From Nocardioides cynanchi (GTDB lineage Bacteria; Actinomycetota; Actinomycetes; Propionibacteriales; Nocardioidaceae), in NCBI RefSeq assembly GCF_008761635.1, contig NZ_CP044344.1, forward strand, positions 3,038,001 to 3,102,000: 64,000 nucleotides of DNA, given 5' to 3'. The notes beneath the pieces are model-generated. The model worked only from the letters and a program-made list of their open reading frames with translations. It was not told the DNA's origin and searched no databases. The first letter of the stretch is position 1; every line of letters begins with the position of its first letter. The position numbers and the translations under genes are program-made. This document shows positions 47,531 through 56,593 of this stretch, piece after piece.

Positions 47531-48229
47531 GTGATCGACGGCGTACGGCGAGCTGTGCGCCAGACCCTGTGGGAGAAGGTCCCGCGCGACCACCGGGAGT
47601 CGGACCGCAACCTGCGGCGCCGCCAGCTGGTCACCGCCGGGTTCGTGGTCCTCGGAGCCGTGCTCCTGGCGCTGTCGCTCCGGATCAAGCCCGGCAGCGA
47701 CCTGTTCTACCCCGCCACCCTCGGCCTGGCCGCGGTCTGGACGGTCGGTGCCTTCACCTCCGGCCCGCTCCACCTCGGCCGCACCCTGCGCGGCGAGGAG
47801 GCCGGGCCGAGGCCGGTCGCGATGCCAGTGGTGTACGGCGCCCTGCTGGCGGGGCTGTTCGTGGTCGGCGGCCTCGTGGTCCGCCAGATCCCCTGGCTCG
47901 ACGCCCAGGTCCGCCACGTGCTCGACCACGCCCAGCACGGGTCGGCCCCGCTGCTGATCGTGATCACCGCGCTGAACGGGATCGCCGAGGAGCTGTTCTT
48001 CCGGGGCGCGCTCTACGCCGCCACCCCGCGCCACCCGGTGATCGTCACGACCGTCGCCTACACTGCCGCCACCCTGGCCACCGGCAACGTGATGCTGGCG
48101 TTCGCCGCGATGCTGCTGGGGCTGCTGGTCGGGCTCGAGCGCCGTGCGACGGGCGGCATCCAGGCCCCGATCATCACCCATGTGCTGTGGTCGGTCTCGA
48201 TGCTCTTCGTGCTGCCCGCCCTCTTCTGA
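47531..48229 (+). CDS. CPBP family intramembrane metalloprotease
   Basis: A 232-residue membrane protein with about six helices and the CPBP/CAAX-like motifs EELFFRG (Glu-Glu...Arg) and ITHVLWS with the later His. These families are glutamic-type intramembrane proteases or have unknown function. A basic N-terminal stretch (DRNLRRRQ) precedes the first helix. GTG at 47531 follows the terminator by 18 bp. Confidence 0.82.
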   Translation: MIDGVRRAVRQTLWEKVPRDHRESDRNLRRRQLVTAGFVVLGAVLLALSLRIKPGSDLFYPATLGLAAVWTVGAFTSGPLHLGRTLRGEEAGPRPVAMPVVYGALLAGLFVVGGLVVRQIPWLDAQVRHVLDHAQHGSAPLLIVITALNGIAEELFFRGALYAATPRHPVIVTTVAYTAATLATGNVMLAFAAMLLGLLVGLERRATGGIQAPIITHVLWSVSMLFVLPALF

Positions 48230-48261
48230 GCAGGACCCGAGCCGTGTGCCATCGTGAGGTG

Positions 48262-49074
48262 GTGTCCTCCGCAGCCGCCTTCGACGAAAACCAGCGCGCC
48301 TGGGCGGACTACACCGCCACGCCCTGGGCCCGGATCCGCTATGCCGTCGTCCGCAAGACCCTCGCCGCGACGCTGGCCGGGCTCGGGCCCGGGCCTGCCC
48401 GGATCCTGGACGTCGGGGGTGGCGACGCTCTGGACTCCTTGCCGCTCGCGGCGTCGGGTCACGACGTGACGGTGCTGGACCCGTCGCAGCAGATGCTGTC
48501 GAGCGCGCGCGACCGGGCCGCGGCCGCCGGCGTACGAGTGCGGCTCCTGGAGGGCGGGATCGAGCTGCTCCCCGAGCTGGAGCCCTTCGACGTGGTCCTG
48601 TGCCACTTCGTGCTGCAGTACCGCGACGACCTCGCCGAGGACCTCGCCCGACTGGTGGCCGTCACCCGACCGGGAGGCGTGCTCTCGGTGATCGCCCCGA
48701 ACCCCGCGAGTGCGGTGGTCACCCGCCTCCTGCGGGACGGTCCCGCGGCAGCGCTCGCCGAGCTGGGCCGCGACACGGTGCACACCGTGACGTTCGACCG
48801 CGACGTCCGCAAGCTGTCGTTCGCGGCCGTCGAGGAGCAGCTGTCGTCCTTGGGCTGCCCGGTCGTGGGGAGGTACGGCGGCCGGATCGCCAACGACCTG
48901 CTGACCGACGACGACCAGAAGCTCGACCCCGCGTTCTACGCGGACCTGGAGAGGCTGGAGCTGGCGCTGTGCGACCAGGAGCCCTTCTGGAGGACCGGTG
49001 CCTTCTGGCAGCTGGTGGCCCGAACCCCTCAGACCGGGTCGACGGCGAGCGCCCGCCGGACGGCCTCGGCGTAG
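48262..49074 (+). CDS. Class I SAM-dependent methyltransferase
   Basis: A 270-residue methyltransferase with motif I ILDVGGGDALDSLPLA, DVTVLDPSQQML and FDVVLCHFVLQYRDD. GTG at 48262 is chosen; GTG at 48259 is also possible. The last 46 bases overlap the convergent SDR-like gene at 49029-49925, an unusual extent for a short terminal overlap. Substrate unknown. Confidence 0.8.
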   Translation: MSSAAAFDENQRAWADYTATPWARIRYAVVRKTLAATLAGLGPGPARILDVGGGDALDSLPLAASGHDVTVLDPSQQMLSSARDRAAAAGVRVRLLEGGIELLPELEPFDVVLCHFVLQYRDDLAEDLARLVAVTRPGGVLSVIAPNPASAVVTRLLRDGPAAALAELGRDTVHTVTFDRDVRKLSFAAVEEQLSSLGCPVVGRYGGRIANDLLTDDDQKLDPAFYADLERLELALCDQEPFWRTGAFWQLVARTPQTGSTASARRTASA

Positions 49075-49925
49075 GGGATCGGCTCACCCGGGACGATGTC
49101 GCGGATCGAGTTGTCGGTGACGATCACCTCGGTGACCATCGAGTCGATCAGGTTGCGGCCGGTGGTGACGTCGATGTCGGTGACCAGCGCCAGCCAGTAC
49201 GACGAGAGACGCGGCGTGAGCACCGGCACGCGGAGGATCCGCACCCGGCGGCCGTTGGCCAGCTCCGCGGCCACCTGCAGCATCTGCTGGTAGGTGAGCT
49301 GCTCGGGGCCACCGATCTCGAAGACCCGACCCATGGCCTCGGGCTGGTCCACGACGCCGACCAGGTAGCGGACCACGTCGTCGAGCGCGACCGGCTGGGT
49401 CATGGTGTCGACCCACTTCGGGACCACCATCGCCGGGAGGTTCTTCACCAGCTGGCGGGTCAGCTCCCACGACACCCCACCCGCGCCGACCACGATCGCG
49501 GCCCGCAGCACCGTCACCGGGACCCCGGCCTCGCCCAGGAGGGACTCCACCTCGCGGCGCGAGCGCAGGTGCGGCGAGAGCTTCTCGTCGTCGGCGCCGA
49601 GGCCGCCCATGTAGATGATCTGCCGCACGCCGGCCTCGGCCGCCGCGCTGCCGAACGCACGCGCGGCGGCCGCGTCGGTCTTCTCGAAGTCGTTGTCGTC
49701 GAGCGAGTGGACGAGGTAGAACGCGACGTCGATGCCCTTCACCGCATCGGGCAGCGTCTCGGGCTGGTGGACGTCGGCCCCGACCGGCGTTCCCGGGCCG
49801 TCGTACCCCTCGGGGCGCCGCGTCATCGCGCGGACGTCGTACCCCTGGTCGACCAGGGCCCGAGTGAGCCGTCGACCGATGAACCCGGTCGCGCCGGTCA
49901 CCAGGATCCTGCTGTCGGCTGCCAT
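49029..49925 (-). CDS. NAD(P)H-binding SDR-like protein (NmrA/NDUFA9-like)
   Basis: A 298-residue atypical SDR with TGATGFIGRRL near residue 10 and DVAFYLVHSLDDNDF, matching the paralogue at 3861-4907. The start ATG at 49923-49925 is preferred over a codon three residues upstream. Such proteins act on quinones or as regulators; the function is unknown. It converges with and overlaps the methyltransferase gene by 46 bp. Confidence 0.8.
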   Translation of the reverse strand: MAADSRILVTGATGFIGRRLTRALVDQGYDVRAMTRRPEGYDGPGTPVGADVHQPETLPDAVKGIDVAFYLVHSLDDNDFEKTDAAAARAFGSAAAEAGVRQIIYMGGLGADDEKLSPHLRSRREVESLLGEAGVPVTVLRAAIVVGAGGVSWELTRQLVKNLPAMVVPKWVDTMTQPVALDDVVRYLVGVVDQPEAMGRVFEIGGPEQLTYQQMLQVAAELANGRRVRILRVPVLTPRLSSYWLALVTDIDVTTGRNLIDSMVTEVIVTDNSIRDIVPGEPIPYAEAVRRALAVDPV

Positions 49926-49951
49926 GTGCCTCACCCTAGGTCAGGGATCGC

Positions 49952-50689
49952 TCAGCGCGTCCTTCGGGCGATGTTGGCCCGGCGGGTCTCGTCCATGCCC
50001 GCCTCGTAGGCCCGGACCAGGGAGTTGATGGACAGCGGCTTGAGCCGCTCGACGACCTCCTGGATCCGCTCGGGTGAGACGCCCTGCTCCTTGTAGACCG
50101 GCCACACCTCGGTCCGGAACAGCTCGTAGAGCTCCTCGGCGATGGCCCGGCCGTGGGCGGTGTAGACCTCGTGCGCCGCCCGCGCGGCCTCGATCGGGTA
50201 GCCGAGGTCGAGCAGGCCGAGCCCGACGCCGAGCTGGGAGATCGAGACCTGGTAGCGACCGCCACCGCACGGCTCCAGCACGCCCAGCGCCTGCAGGGTC
50301 TCCAGGTCGTCGGTGCTGACGTCACGCCCGGCCCGTCGCTCGATCTCGGCGTGGGAGAGCTCCTCACGCGAGTCGGCCATCCACGGCGCGAGCATCGTCC
50401 GGTGCAGCGCGATGTCCTCCGGGCTGGCGTCGGCGGGGATCCCGGCGACGTACTTCTCGATCGCCGACAGCGTGAAGCCGTGCCCCTGGAGCTCCTGCAC
50501 CAGCTGGAGCCGGGCCACGTGGTCGGAGGTGTAGTAGCCGCTGCGGCCGCGCCGCAGCGGCGGGGGGACCAGACCCTTGCTCGTGTAGAAGCGGATGTTG
50601 CGCACACTCATGCCCACGCGCTCGGTCAGCGTCTCGAGGGTGAGCAGCGTGACGGGTCCCACATCCCCGCCGTCCTCCTTGACGACCAT
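49952..50689 (-). CDS. MerR family regulator of beta-oxidation genes
   Basis: A 245-residue regulator with an N-terminal MerR winged helix ([37 protein letters not shown]) and a longer C-terminal domain than metal-sensing MerR, which lacks conserved Cys and fits a metabolite-sensing type. It is divergent from the thiolase gene, with an inverted repeat over its own start codon. It likely controls the acetyl-CoA acetyltransferase/FadB operon. ATG at 50687-50689. Confidence 0.82.
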   Translation of the reverse strand: MVVKEDGGDVGPVTLLTLETLTERVGMSVRNIRFYTSKGLVPPPLRRGRSGYYTSDHVARLQLVQELQGHGFTLSAIEKYVAGIPADASPEDIALHRTMLAPWMADSREELSHAEIERRAGRDVSTDDLETLQALGVLEPCGGGRYQVSISQLGVGLGLLDLGYPIEAARAAHEVYTAHGRAIAEELYELFRTEVWPVYKEQGVSPERIQEVVERLKPLSINSLVRAYEAGMDETRRANIARRTR

Positions 50690-50705
50690 GACAGTAAGAG
50701 TGTCA
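50689..50705. promoter_or_regulatory. Inverted repeat between merR and thiolase genes
   Basis: TGACA at 50689-50693 and TGTCA at 50701-50705 form an inverted repeat with 7-base spacing, reading TGACAGTAAGAGTGTCA. It covers the merR start codon and lies 12 bp before the thiolase ATG, so it could both autoregulate merR and control the fad operon. The regulator's binding is not proved. Confidence 0.55.
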
Positions 50706-50716
50706 CAATCGGAGGC

Positions 50717-51940
50717 ATGGCTCCAGGACCCCAGCAGGCATTCGTCTACGACCACCTCCGTACGCCGCGCGGCAAGGGCAAGGCGGTCGGCGGGCTGCAC
50801 GAGGTCAAGCCGGTCGACCTGATCGTCGGCCTGCTCGACGAGATCCAGGTTCGCAACCCGTCGCTCGACGTGAACCGCGTCGACGACGTGGTCCTCGGCG
50901 TGGTCTCGCCGATCGGCGAGCAGGGCGGTGACATCGCCAAGACCGCCGCGCTCGCGGCCGGCTACCCCGAGACCGTGGCCGGCGTCCAGCTCAACCGCTT
51001 CTGCGCCTCCGGTCTCGAGGCCGTCAACCAGGCCGCCGCCCGCGTGCGCAGCGGCTTCGAGGACCTGATCCTGGCCGGCGGCGTCGAGTCGATGAGCCGG
51101 GTCCCGATGGGCTCCGACGGCGGCGCCTGGGCGATGGACCCGGCCACCGCGCTGACCACCGGCTTCGTGCCGCAGGGCATCGGCGCGGACCTGATCGCGA
51201 CCCTCGAGGGCTGGAACCGCCAGGACGTCGACGCCTACGCCGCCGAGTCGCACCACCGGGCGGCCAAGGCCTGGGCGAACGGCTACTTCAGCGAGGCCGT
51301 CGTCCCCGTCAAGGACGTCAACGGCGTGACCGTGTTCGACCACGACGAGCTGATCCGGCCGGACACCTCCGTCGAGGGCCTGGCCGGGCTCAAGCCGAGC
51401 TTCGAGGGCATGGGCCGCGACGCCGGCTTCGACGACGTGGCGCTGGAGAAGTACCACTGGGTCGAGCGGATCGACCACGTCCACCACGCCGGCAACTCCT
51501 CCGGGATCGTCGACGGCGCCGCGCTGGTCGCGATCGGCACCGAGCAGATCGGGCAGGAGCTGGGCCTCACGCCCCGGGCTCGGATCGTGATGACGGCGGT
51601 CTCGGGAGCCGACCCGACGATCATGCTGACCGGCCCCGCGCCGGCCGCGCGCAAGGCGCTGGCCAAGGCCGGCCTCGAGGTCGGCGACATCGACCTGTGG
51701 GAGATGAACGAGGCCTTCGCCGCGGTCGCCATGCGCTTCATCAAGGACATGGGGATCACCTCCGAGGTCACCAACGTCAACGGCGGCGCGATCGCGATGG
51801 GCCACCCGCTCGGCGCGACCGGGGCGATGCTCCTCGGCACCCTGGTCGACGAGCTCCACCGCCGCGACCTGCGTCGCGGCCTGGCCACCCTCTGCATCGG
51901 CGGTGGCATGGGCATCGCCACCATCGTCGAGGTCGTCTGA
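50717..51940 (+). CDS. fadA: Acetyl-CoA C-acetyltransferase (thiolase)
   Basis: A 407-residue thiolase that cleaves 3-ketoacyl-CoA with CoA, the last step of beta-oxidation, or the reverse. The nucleophile is Cys96 in FCASG, the base region is NEAFAAVA, and GHPLGATG and LCIGGGMG with the second Cys complete the site. It is followed by a FadB-like gene 136 bp downstream, with the pair divergent from merR. Confidence 0.92.
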   Translation: MAPGPQQAFVYDHLRTPRGKGKAVGGLHEVKPVDLIVGLLDEIQVRNPSLDVNRVDDVVLGVVSPIGEQGGDIAKTAALAAGYPETVAGVQLNRFCASGLEAVNQAAARVRSGFEDLILAGGVESMSRVPMGSDGGAWAMDPATALTTGFVPQGIGADLIATLEGWNRQDVDAYAAESHHRAAKAWANGYFSEAVVPVKDVNGVTVFDHDELIRPDTSVEGLAGLKPSFEGMGRDAGFDDVALEKYHWVERIDHVHHAGNSSGIVDGAALVAIGTEQIGQELGLTPRARIVMTAVSGADPTIMLTGPAPAARKALAKAGLEVGDIDLWEMNEAFAAVAMRFIKDMGITSEVTNVNGGAIAMGHPLGATGAMLLGTLVDELHRRDLRRGLATLCIGGGMGIATIVEVV

Positions 51941-51970
51941 CCGAGGAACGAGGTCAGGCGACCTGATGGT

Positions 51971-52025
51971 GGTCGAGCGAGCGGCACGGCTGAGCCCGCG
52001 ATGCCGTGACCCGCGTGTCGAGACC
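51971..52025. repeat. Intergenic dispersed hairpin repeat between fadA and fadB
   Basis: The segment opens GGTCGAGCGAGCGGCACGGC and closes GCCGTGACCCGCGTG then TCGAGACC, so its ends are complementary and it folds into a long imperfect stem-loop. The terminal GGTCGAG/TCGAGACC arms are the same as in the fadH repeat (40240-40386) and in the SDR gene at 63635-63660. It is an extragenic-palindrome type element. It lies between two co-directional genes and may stabilise or end part of the transcript. Confidence 0.7.
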
Positions 52026-52076
52026 CGGTGACTCCCGCACCAACCGCCCACAGACATCCACAGAAGGACTGATCAC

Positions 52077-54299
52077 ATGACCGACACGGTCTCGACAACC
52101 TCGACCAGCGAGGAGACTGCCGTGCGCTACGAGCGCGACGCCGACGGGATCGTCACCCTGACCCTCGACGACCCGACGGCCAGCGCCAACACGATGAACG
52201 AGCTCTACCAGCGTTCCATGCAGGCCGCGGTCGCCCGGTTGTACGACGAGCTGGCGGCCGACGAGCACAGCGTCACCGGGGTGGTCGTGGCCAGCGCCAA
52301 GAAGACCTTCTTCGCCGGAGGCAACCTGAAGCTGATGATGGCCGCGACCCCGGACGACGCGGCGTCGGTCTTCGCCGGGGCCGAGGCGATCAAGGCCGAC
52401 CTCCGCAAGCTGGAGAAGCTCCCGCGGCCGGTGGTCGCGGCGATCAACGGCGCCGCCCTGGGTGGTGGCTTCGAGATCGCCCTGGCCTGCCAGCACCGGA
52501 TCCTGGTCGACGACTCCGCGGCCGTGGTCGGCCTGCCCGAGGCGACCCTCGGCCTGCTGCCCGGGGGCGGCGGCGTGACCCGGGTCGTGCGGATGCTCGG
52601 CCTCCAGTCGGGGCTGATGGACGTGCTGCTCCAAGGCACCAGGTTCAAGCCCGCCGACGCGCTGGCCAAGGGCCTCGTCGACGAGCTGGTCGCGACTCGC
52701 GAGGAGCTGGTCCCGACTGCGAAGGCGTGGATCAAGGCCAACCCCGAGGCGTCGACCAACCCCTGGGACCGCCCGGACTACCGGATGCCCGGTGGCACGC
52801 CGCAGTCGCCGAAGCTGGCGGCGTTCCTGCCGGCGTTCCCGGCCCTGCTCCGCAAGCAGACCAAGGGTGCGGTCTACCCCGCGCAGCGCGCGATCCTGTC
52901 CGCGGCGGTGGAGGGAGCCGGTGTGGACGTCGACACCGCCAGCCGGATCGAGAGCCGCTACCTGACCCGGCTGATCGTCGGCCAGAACTTCAAGAACATG
53001 ACGCAGGCCTTCTTCTTCGACCTGCAGGCGATCAACGCCGGGAAGTTCCGCCCGGAGGGTGTCGAGAAGTTCTCGGCCACCAAGGTCGCCGTGCTGGGCG
53101 CCGGGATGATGGGCGCCGGCATCGCCTACTCGTGTGCCCGCGCCGGCATGCAGGTCGTGCTCAAGGACGTCACCGCCGAGGCGGCCGCCCGGGGCAAGGC
53201 CTACAGCGAGAAGCTCAACGCCAAGGGCATCGAGCGCGGCAAGCTGACCGCGGAGAACTCCGAGGAGATGCTGGCCCGGATCACCACCACCGCCGACCCG
53301 GCCGACCTGGCCGGCTGCGACCTGGTGATCGAGGCGGTCTTCGAGGACCCGAGCCTCAAGCACCAGGTCTTCGCCGAGATCGCCGACCACGTGAACCCCG
53401 ACGCGCTGCTGTGCTCCAACACCTCCACCCTGCCGATCACCGAGCTCGCGACCGGAGTCGACCGCCCCGCGGACTTCATCGGCCTGCACTTCTTCTCGCC
53501 GGTCGACAAGATGCCGCTGGTCGAGATCATCCGCGGTGAGCAGACCTCCGACGAGGCGCTGGCCAAGGCCTACGACGTGGTGCTCCAGATCCGCAAGACC
53601 CCGATCGTGGTCAACGACAGCCGCGGCTTCTACACCTCGCGGGTGATCGGCACGATGGTCAACGAGGGGCTCGCGATGCTCGCCGAGGGCGTGCACCCGA
53701 TGTCGCTGGAGCGGGCCGCCACCCAGGCCGGCTACCCGGTCGGCACTCTCCAGCTCTCGGACGAGCTGAACATGGAGTTGATGGTCAAGATCGCGAAGGC
53801 GGCCCAGGACGCGGCCGAGCGCGAGGGCACGTCGTACGTCGAGCACCCCGGCGGCGCGGTGGTCGCGAAGATGATCGAGCTGGGCCGCCCGTCGCGGCTC
53901 AAGGGCGCCGGCTTCTACGAGTATGTCGACGGCCGGCGGCAGGGCCTCTGGCCGGGTCTGGCCGAGGCGTTCCCGCCCGCGGCCGAGCAGCCGCCGTTCG
54001 CCGACGTGAAGGACCGGATGCTCTTCGCCGAGGCCCTCGAGACCGCGAAGTGCTTCGAGGAGGGCGTCATCGAGTCGTCCGCGGCGGCGAACATCGGCTC
54101 GATCATGGGGATCGGCTTCCCGGCCAACACCGGCGGCGCCGCCCAGTTCATGACCGGCTACGAGGCGGCCGACGGCCGGATCGGGCTGGCGGCGTTCCTC
54201 GACCGGGCCGACGAGCTGGCCGCGTCGTACGGCGACCGGTTCCGGCCGACGGCCTACCTGCGCGACCTGGCGGCGACGGGTGAGGGCTTCCCGGCCTGA
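52077..54299 (+). CDS. fadB: Multifunctional 3-hydroxyacyl-CoA dehydrogenase/enoyl-CoA hydratase (FadB-like)
   Basis: A 740-residue two-domain enzyme. The N-terminal crotonase domain has INGAALGGGFEIALA with the oxyanion glycine, and the central hydroxyacyl-CoA dehydrogenase domain starts at VAVLGAGMMGAGIAY with IVVNDSRGFYTSRV and HFFSPVDKM following. It performs hydration of enoyl-CoA and oxidation of 3-hydroxyacyl-CoA. It forms the beta-oxidation complex with the thiolase upstream. ATG at 52077 follows CAGAAGGACTGATCAC. It ends 2 bp before the convergent HNH gene. Confidence 0.93.
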   Translation: MTDTVSTTSTSEETAVRYERDADGIVTLTLDDPTASANTMNELYQRSMQAAVARLYDELAADEHSVTGVVVASAKKTFFAGGNLKLMMAATPDDAASVFAGAEAIKADLRKLEKLPRPVVAAINGAALGGGFEIALACQHRILVDDSAAVVGLPEATLGLLPGGGGVTRVVRMLGLQSGLMDVLLQGTRFKPADALAKGLVDELVATREELVPTAKAWIKANPEASTNPWDRPDYRMPGGTPQSPKLAAFLPAFPALLRKQTKGAVYPAQRAILSAAVEGAGVDVDTASRIESRYLTRLIVGQNFKNMTQAFFFDLQAINAGKFRPEGVEKFSATKVAVLGAGMMGAGIAYSCARAGMQVVLKDVTAEAAARGKAYSEKLNAKGIERGKLTAENSEEMLARITTTADPADLAGCDLVIEAVFEDPSLKHQVFAEIADHVNPDALLCSNTSTLPITELATGVDRPADFIGLHFFSPVDKMPLVEIIRGEQTSDEALAKAYDVVLQIRKTPIVVNDSRGFYTSRVIGTMVNEGLAMLAEGVHPMSLERAATQAGYPVGTLQLSDELNMELMVKIAKAAQDAAEREGTSYVEHPGGAVVAKMIELGRPSRLKGAGFYEYVDGRRQGLWPGLAEAFPPAAEQPPFADVKDRMLFAEALETAKCFEEGVIESSAAANIGSIMGIGFPANTGGAAQFMTGYEAADGRIGLAAFLDRADELAASYGDRFRPTAYLRDLAATGEGFPA

Positions 54300-54301
54300 C
54301 C

Positions 54302-55552
54302 TCACCTCCGCCGCGAGAACCGGACGCTGCCGTCGGGCAGTGACGCATGGACGAAGCCGGTGTCGTGGATGCGCTGGTGGTGGAAGTGGCACAGCGGCAC
54401 CGCGTCAGCCAGATCGGTCGGCCCCTGCCTACTCCATGGTCGTCGGTGGTGGAGCTCGCACCAGGCGAACGGTCGCTCGCACCCGTCGGCCGCGCAGGTC
54501 TTGAACCGCAGGCCGAGCGCGATGCGCTGGGACGGGGAGAAGAGCCGCTTGAGCCGGCCCAGGTCGAGCACCTCGGACCGGCCACCGAGCACCGCAGGCA
54601 TCACGCCCGCGTTACAGGCCAGGCGCCGGGCCTCGCCGGAGGAGATGCTGTCGCCGGTGTCGAGCCCGGCCGCGGCGACGGCGCCGCGGAGGGTGGCGTC
54701 GTCGAGGGTCACCACCACCGTCGCCGCGGTACGGGGGTGCAGGTGGTCGGTGGGCAGGTGCTCGAGCAGCTCGCAGAACGCCGTACCGCGGGCATGGTCC
54801 CAGTCCGTGTGGACTCCATGAGCCGCACCAGACTGAGCCAGCAAGGAGCCGAGTCGACCACGGCGTGGCGCGGTCACGGTCTCCAGGATCTTGCGCAGCA
54901 GGTGGCCCTGTAGCGTCGGGACGGTGAAGCGACCCGACACCGTGCCATCGTGGTCGTCGTGCAGCGACAGGCGGGTGCGGGCCCGGGCTTCGGCCTCCTC
55001 GTCGCGCAGGATCGCGTCCTCGTGGGCATCGACGACCGCGCGGTCGGGCTCGATCGCGGACAGGGCCCGCCGTGCGACCCGGCGCAGCGAGCTGGGGGAC
55101 AGCGTCTCGGCCCGGGTCAGGAGCGAGCGCTCGACCGCGCTGCGCTGCTCCGGCGAGACCGTCGCCGGCAGCTGCCGGTCGGCGCGGACGATCACCTCGG
55201 CGTGGGCCGGTGAGATCTTGCCCTCGGAGAGAGCTCGCCGGGTGGGCGCGTGCCCGTCGAGACCGGTGGCCAGACCGACCTGTCGCTGGGTGTCGCCGCC
55301 GTCGGCATGCACGAGCCTGGCCGCCCACTGACCGGTGCTGGCCGCGCCGGCCCGCCTGGCGGTCTGCGCCTTCTCCGCGACCGCGAGCAGGGCAAGCCTG
55401 AGCCCGGCCAGCCGCGACTCGGCCCGGCTGAGCTCGAGCAGCAAGCGTGCCTGCTCTTCATCGCCGAGTCGGCTCGGCTCGATGGTGGCGAGTCTGTCGA
55501 GGCAGGCATGGAGCTCCGCGGTAGGTGAGGTGACCGCGAGCCCCGAGTTCAT
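54302..55552 (-). CDS. DUF222/HNH endonuclease domain protein (13E12-repeat-like)
   Basis: A 416-residue protein with an N-terminal DUF222 helical domain and a C-terminal HNH-type nuclease segment (ELHHRRPWSRQ and LCHFHHQRIH, with Cys pairs CAADGC). The central N of HNH is replaced by Asp (DLADAVPLC), so activity is uncertain. Nocardioides-type genomes carry many such genes, and the related 13E12 family is SOS-linked in M. tuberculosis. Upstream lies a perfect LexA box. Base composition upstream is AT-richer than that of neighbouring genes. Confidence 0.85.
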   Translation of the reverse strand: MNSGLAVTSPTAELHACLDRLATIEPSRLGDEEQARLLLELSRAESRLAGLRLALLAVAEKAQTARRAGAASTGQWAARLVHADGGDTQRQVGLATGLDGHAPTRRALSEGKISPAHAEVIVRADRQLPATVSPEQRSAVERSLLTRAETLSPSSLRRVARRALSAIEPDRAVVDAHEDAILRDEEAEARARTRLSLHDDHDGTVSGRFTVPTLQGHLLRKILETVTAPRRGRLGSLLAQSGAAHGVHTDWDHARGTAFCELLEHLPTDHLHPRTAATVVVTLDDATLRGAVAAAGLDTGDSISSGEARRLACNAGVMPAVLGGRSEVLDLGRLKRLFSPSQRIALGLRFKTCAADGCERPFAWCELHHRRPWSRQGPTDLADAVPLCHFHHQRIHDTGFVHASLPDGSVRFSRRR

Positions 55553-55884
55553 GCCGCGAGTCTAATCGAACAAGTGTTCGAATGCAACCACATTTCTGGC
55601 CCCCATGACCGGAGCGCACCGCATGCGGACGTAAGCGTCCACGTCATCGGAGCGAACGTTTCGCAATCTCGTGCGCGTCAGGATGACACGGGGTGATTCG
55701 GACACCCGAGCACCCTGAAACGCACTCACCTGCCGCGAGTCGGGTGATCACTGCATGCGACCAGTGCTCCCACCCTCCGCCGCCCAACGTCCAGCGAGCG
55801 TTGCCTTTCGCATTCTGCTCATCCTCGGACCGCCGGCGCGTAGTGTGCCGAGCCAGCGTTCGAAGTTTCAGAGACGAGGGAAAT
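55553..55884. other. AT-richer intergenic region with SOS box
   Basis: This 332-bp gap between the divergent HNH gene and the DUF2510 gene holds the LexA box at 55566-55581, small hairpins (GGACG-TAAG-CGTCC at 55627-55640; GCGAA-CGT-TTCGC at 55652-55664), and otherwise no recognisable gene. It is visibly lower in G+C than the flanks and may contain the promoter of the DUF2510 gene. Confidence 0.55.
55566..55581 (-). promoter_or_regulatory. Perfect LexA (SOS) box before the HNH gene
   Basis: TCGAACAAGTGTTCGA equals the actinobacterial LexA consensus TCGAAC-N4-GTTCGA. It ends 14 bases upstream of the HNH gene's start codon (55552, minus strand). LexA would block transcription until DNA damage. 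Confidence 0.88.
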
Positions 55885-56274
55885 GTGAGCACCGCTCAAG
55901 CAGGCTGGTACGACGATGGAGCTGGCAAGAAGCGCTGGTGGGATGGTGGGAGGTGGACCGATGATGTTCAGCAGCCGCAACCTGACTCCGGTGGTGGCTC
56001 GGCCGGAGTGGTTCAGCAGGTCGATGCCGGGTTCGTCGCCAGCTCCCAACCGCGTCCGGCGCAGAGCGCGACCTACGTCGTCCTCCAGGTGATCTTGAAG
56101 GAGAAGTTCTTAGGGACCGGGTCAGGAAACCTAACGGAGCTGGAGAAGGCGATCAACGCCCAAGCCGCACTCGGCTGCCGGCTACACACCATCACCACTG
56201 CGTCCTCGGGCAGCAAGGGCCTGGGTGGCGGTGACCGGATTCAGGCAACGTTGGTCTTCGAGCGGCTCTCCTAG
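55885..56274 (+). CDS. DUF2510-DUF4177 protein
   Basis: A 129-residue protein. Residues 6-27 match DUF2510, a Trp-rich motif (GWYDDGAGKKRWWDGGRWTD) seen at the end of many actinobacterial membrane proteins, here at the N terminus. Residues about 65-129 match DUF4177 (VILKEKFLGTGSGNLTE to the end). The middle is a Ser/Gln/Pro linker. Both domains are of unknown function. The start GTG at 55885 follows GACGAGGGAAAT. Codon use and base composition are less GC-biased than those of neighbours, and the gene sits in the accessory patch with the HNH gene. Confidence 0.7.
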   Translation: MSTAQAGWYDDGAGKKRWWDGGRWTDDVQQPQPDSGGGSAGVVQQVDAGFVASSQPRPAQSATYVVLQVILKEKFLGTGSGNLTELEKAINAQAALGCRLHTITTASSGSKGLGGGDRIQATLVFERLS

Positions 56275-56593
56275 TCTCTGCGTTTGCGGGGTGGCTGCGA
56301 GCGATTGACAGGCAATCCTCCGCTGGCTCGGCACGCCCCTCCCCGAAGGCATCTGCCTACTGCAGCGTGGAGGGTCCTCTACGCACGCTCGGGCCGGAGC
56401 CCACACCGCTGTCCGCGCAGTCCGCTCACGGTTCGGCCGAGGAGGCGAAAGAAGCCCTGACGGTGCGTCGAAATCGACGTACGACGTTCGTTGAGCAGAT
56501 GAAGGGCTGAGCCACGACCGGGAGCCGGCGTCGGTTGCCTCGAGAATGGGTCCGGCCGCACACCGATCGTCGAACTCCACCCAGGGGGAAACC
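56275..56593. other. Gene-poor gap with an open 43-codon frame
   Basis: This 319-bp gap has no recognised gene. An open frame on the plus strand, ending TGA at 56508-56510, would encode about 43 residues from a GTG, ending in RRTTFVEQMKG, but I cannot confirm translation. Composition is AT-richer than that of the rest of the window. It might be a decayed gene or an unrecognised short one; a promoter for the following peptidase E gene is likely near its end. Confidence 0.4.

Noticed and set aside
54302..55552. Insertion element or homing endonuclease
   Set aside because: No inverted repeats, target duplications or transposase are seen; the DUF222-HNH family is a common chromosomal family in this group.
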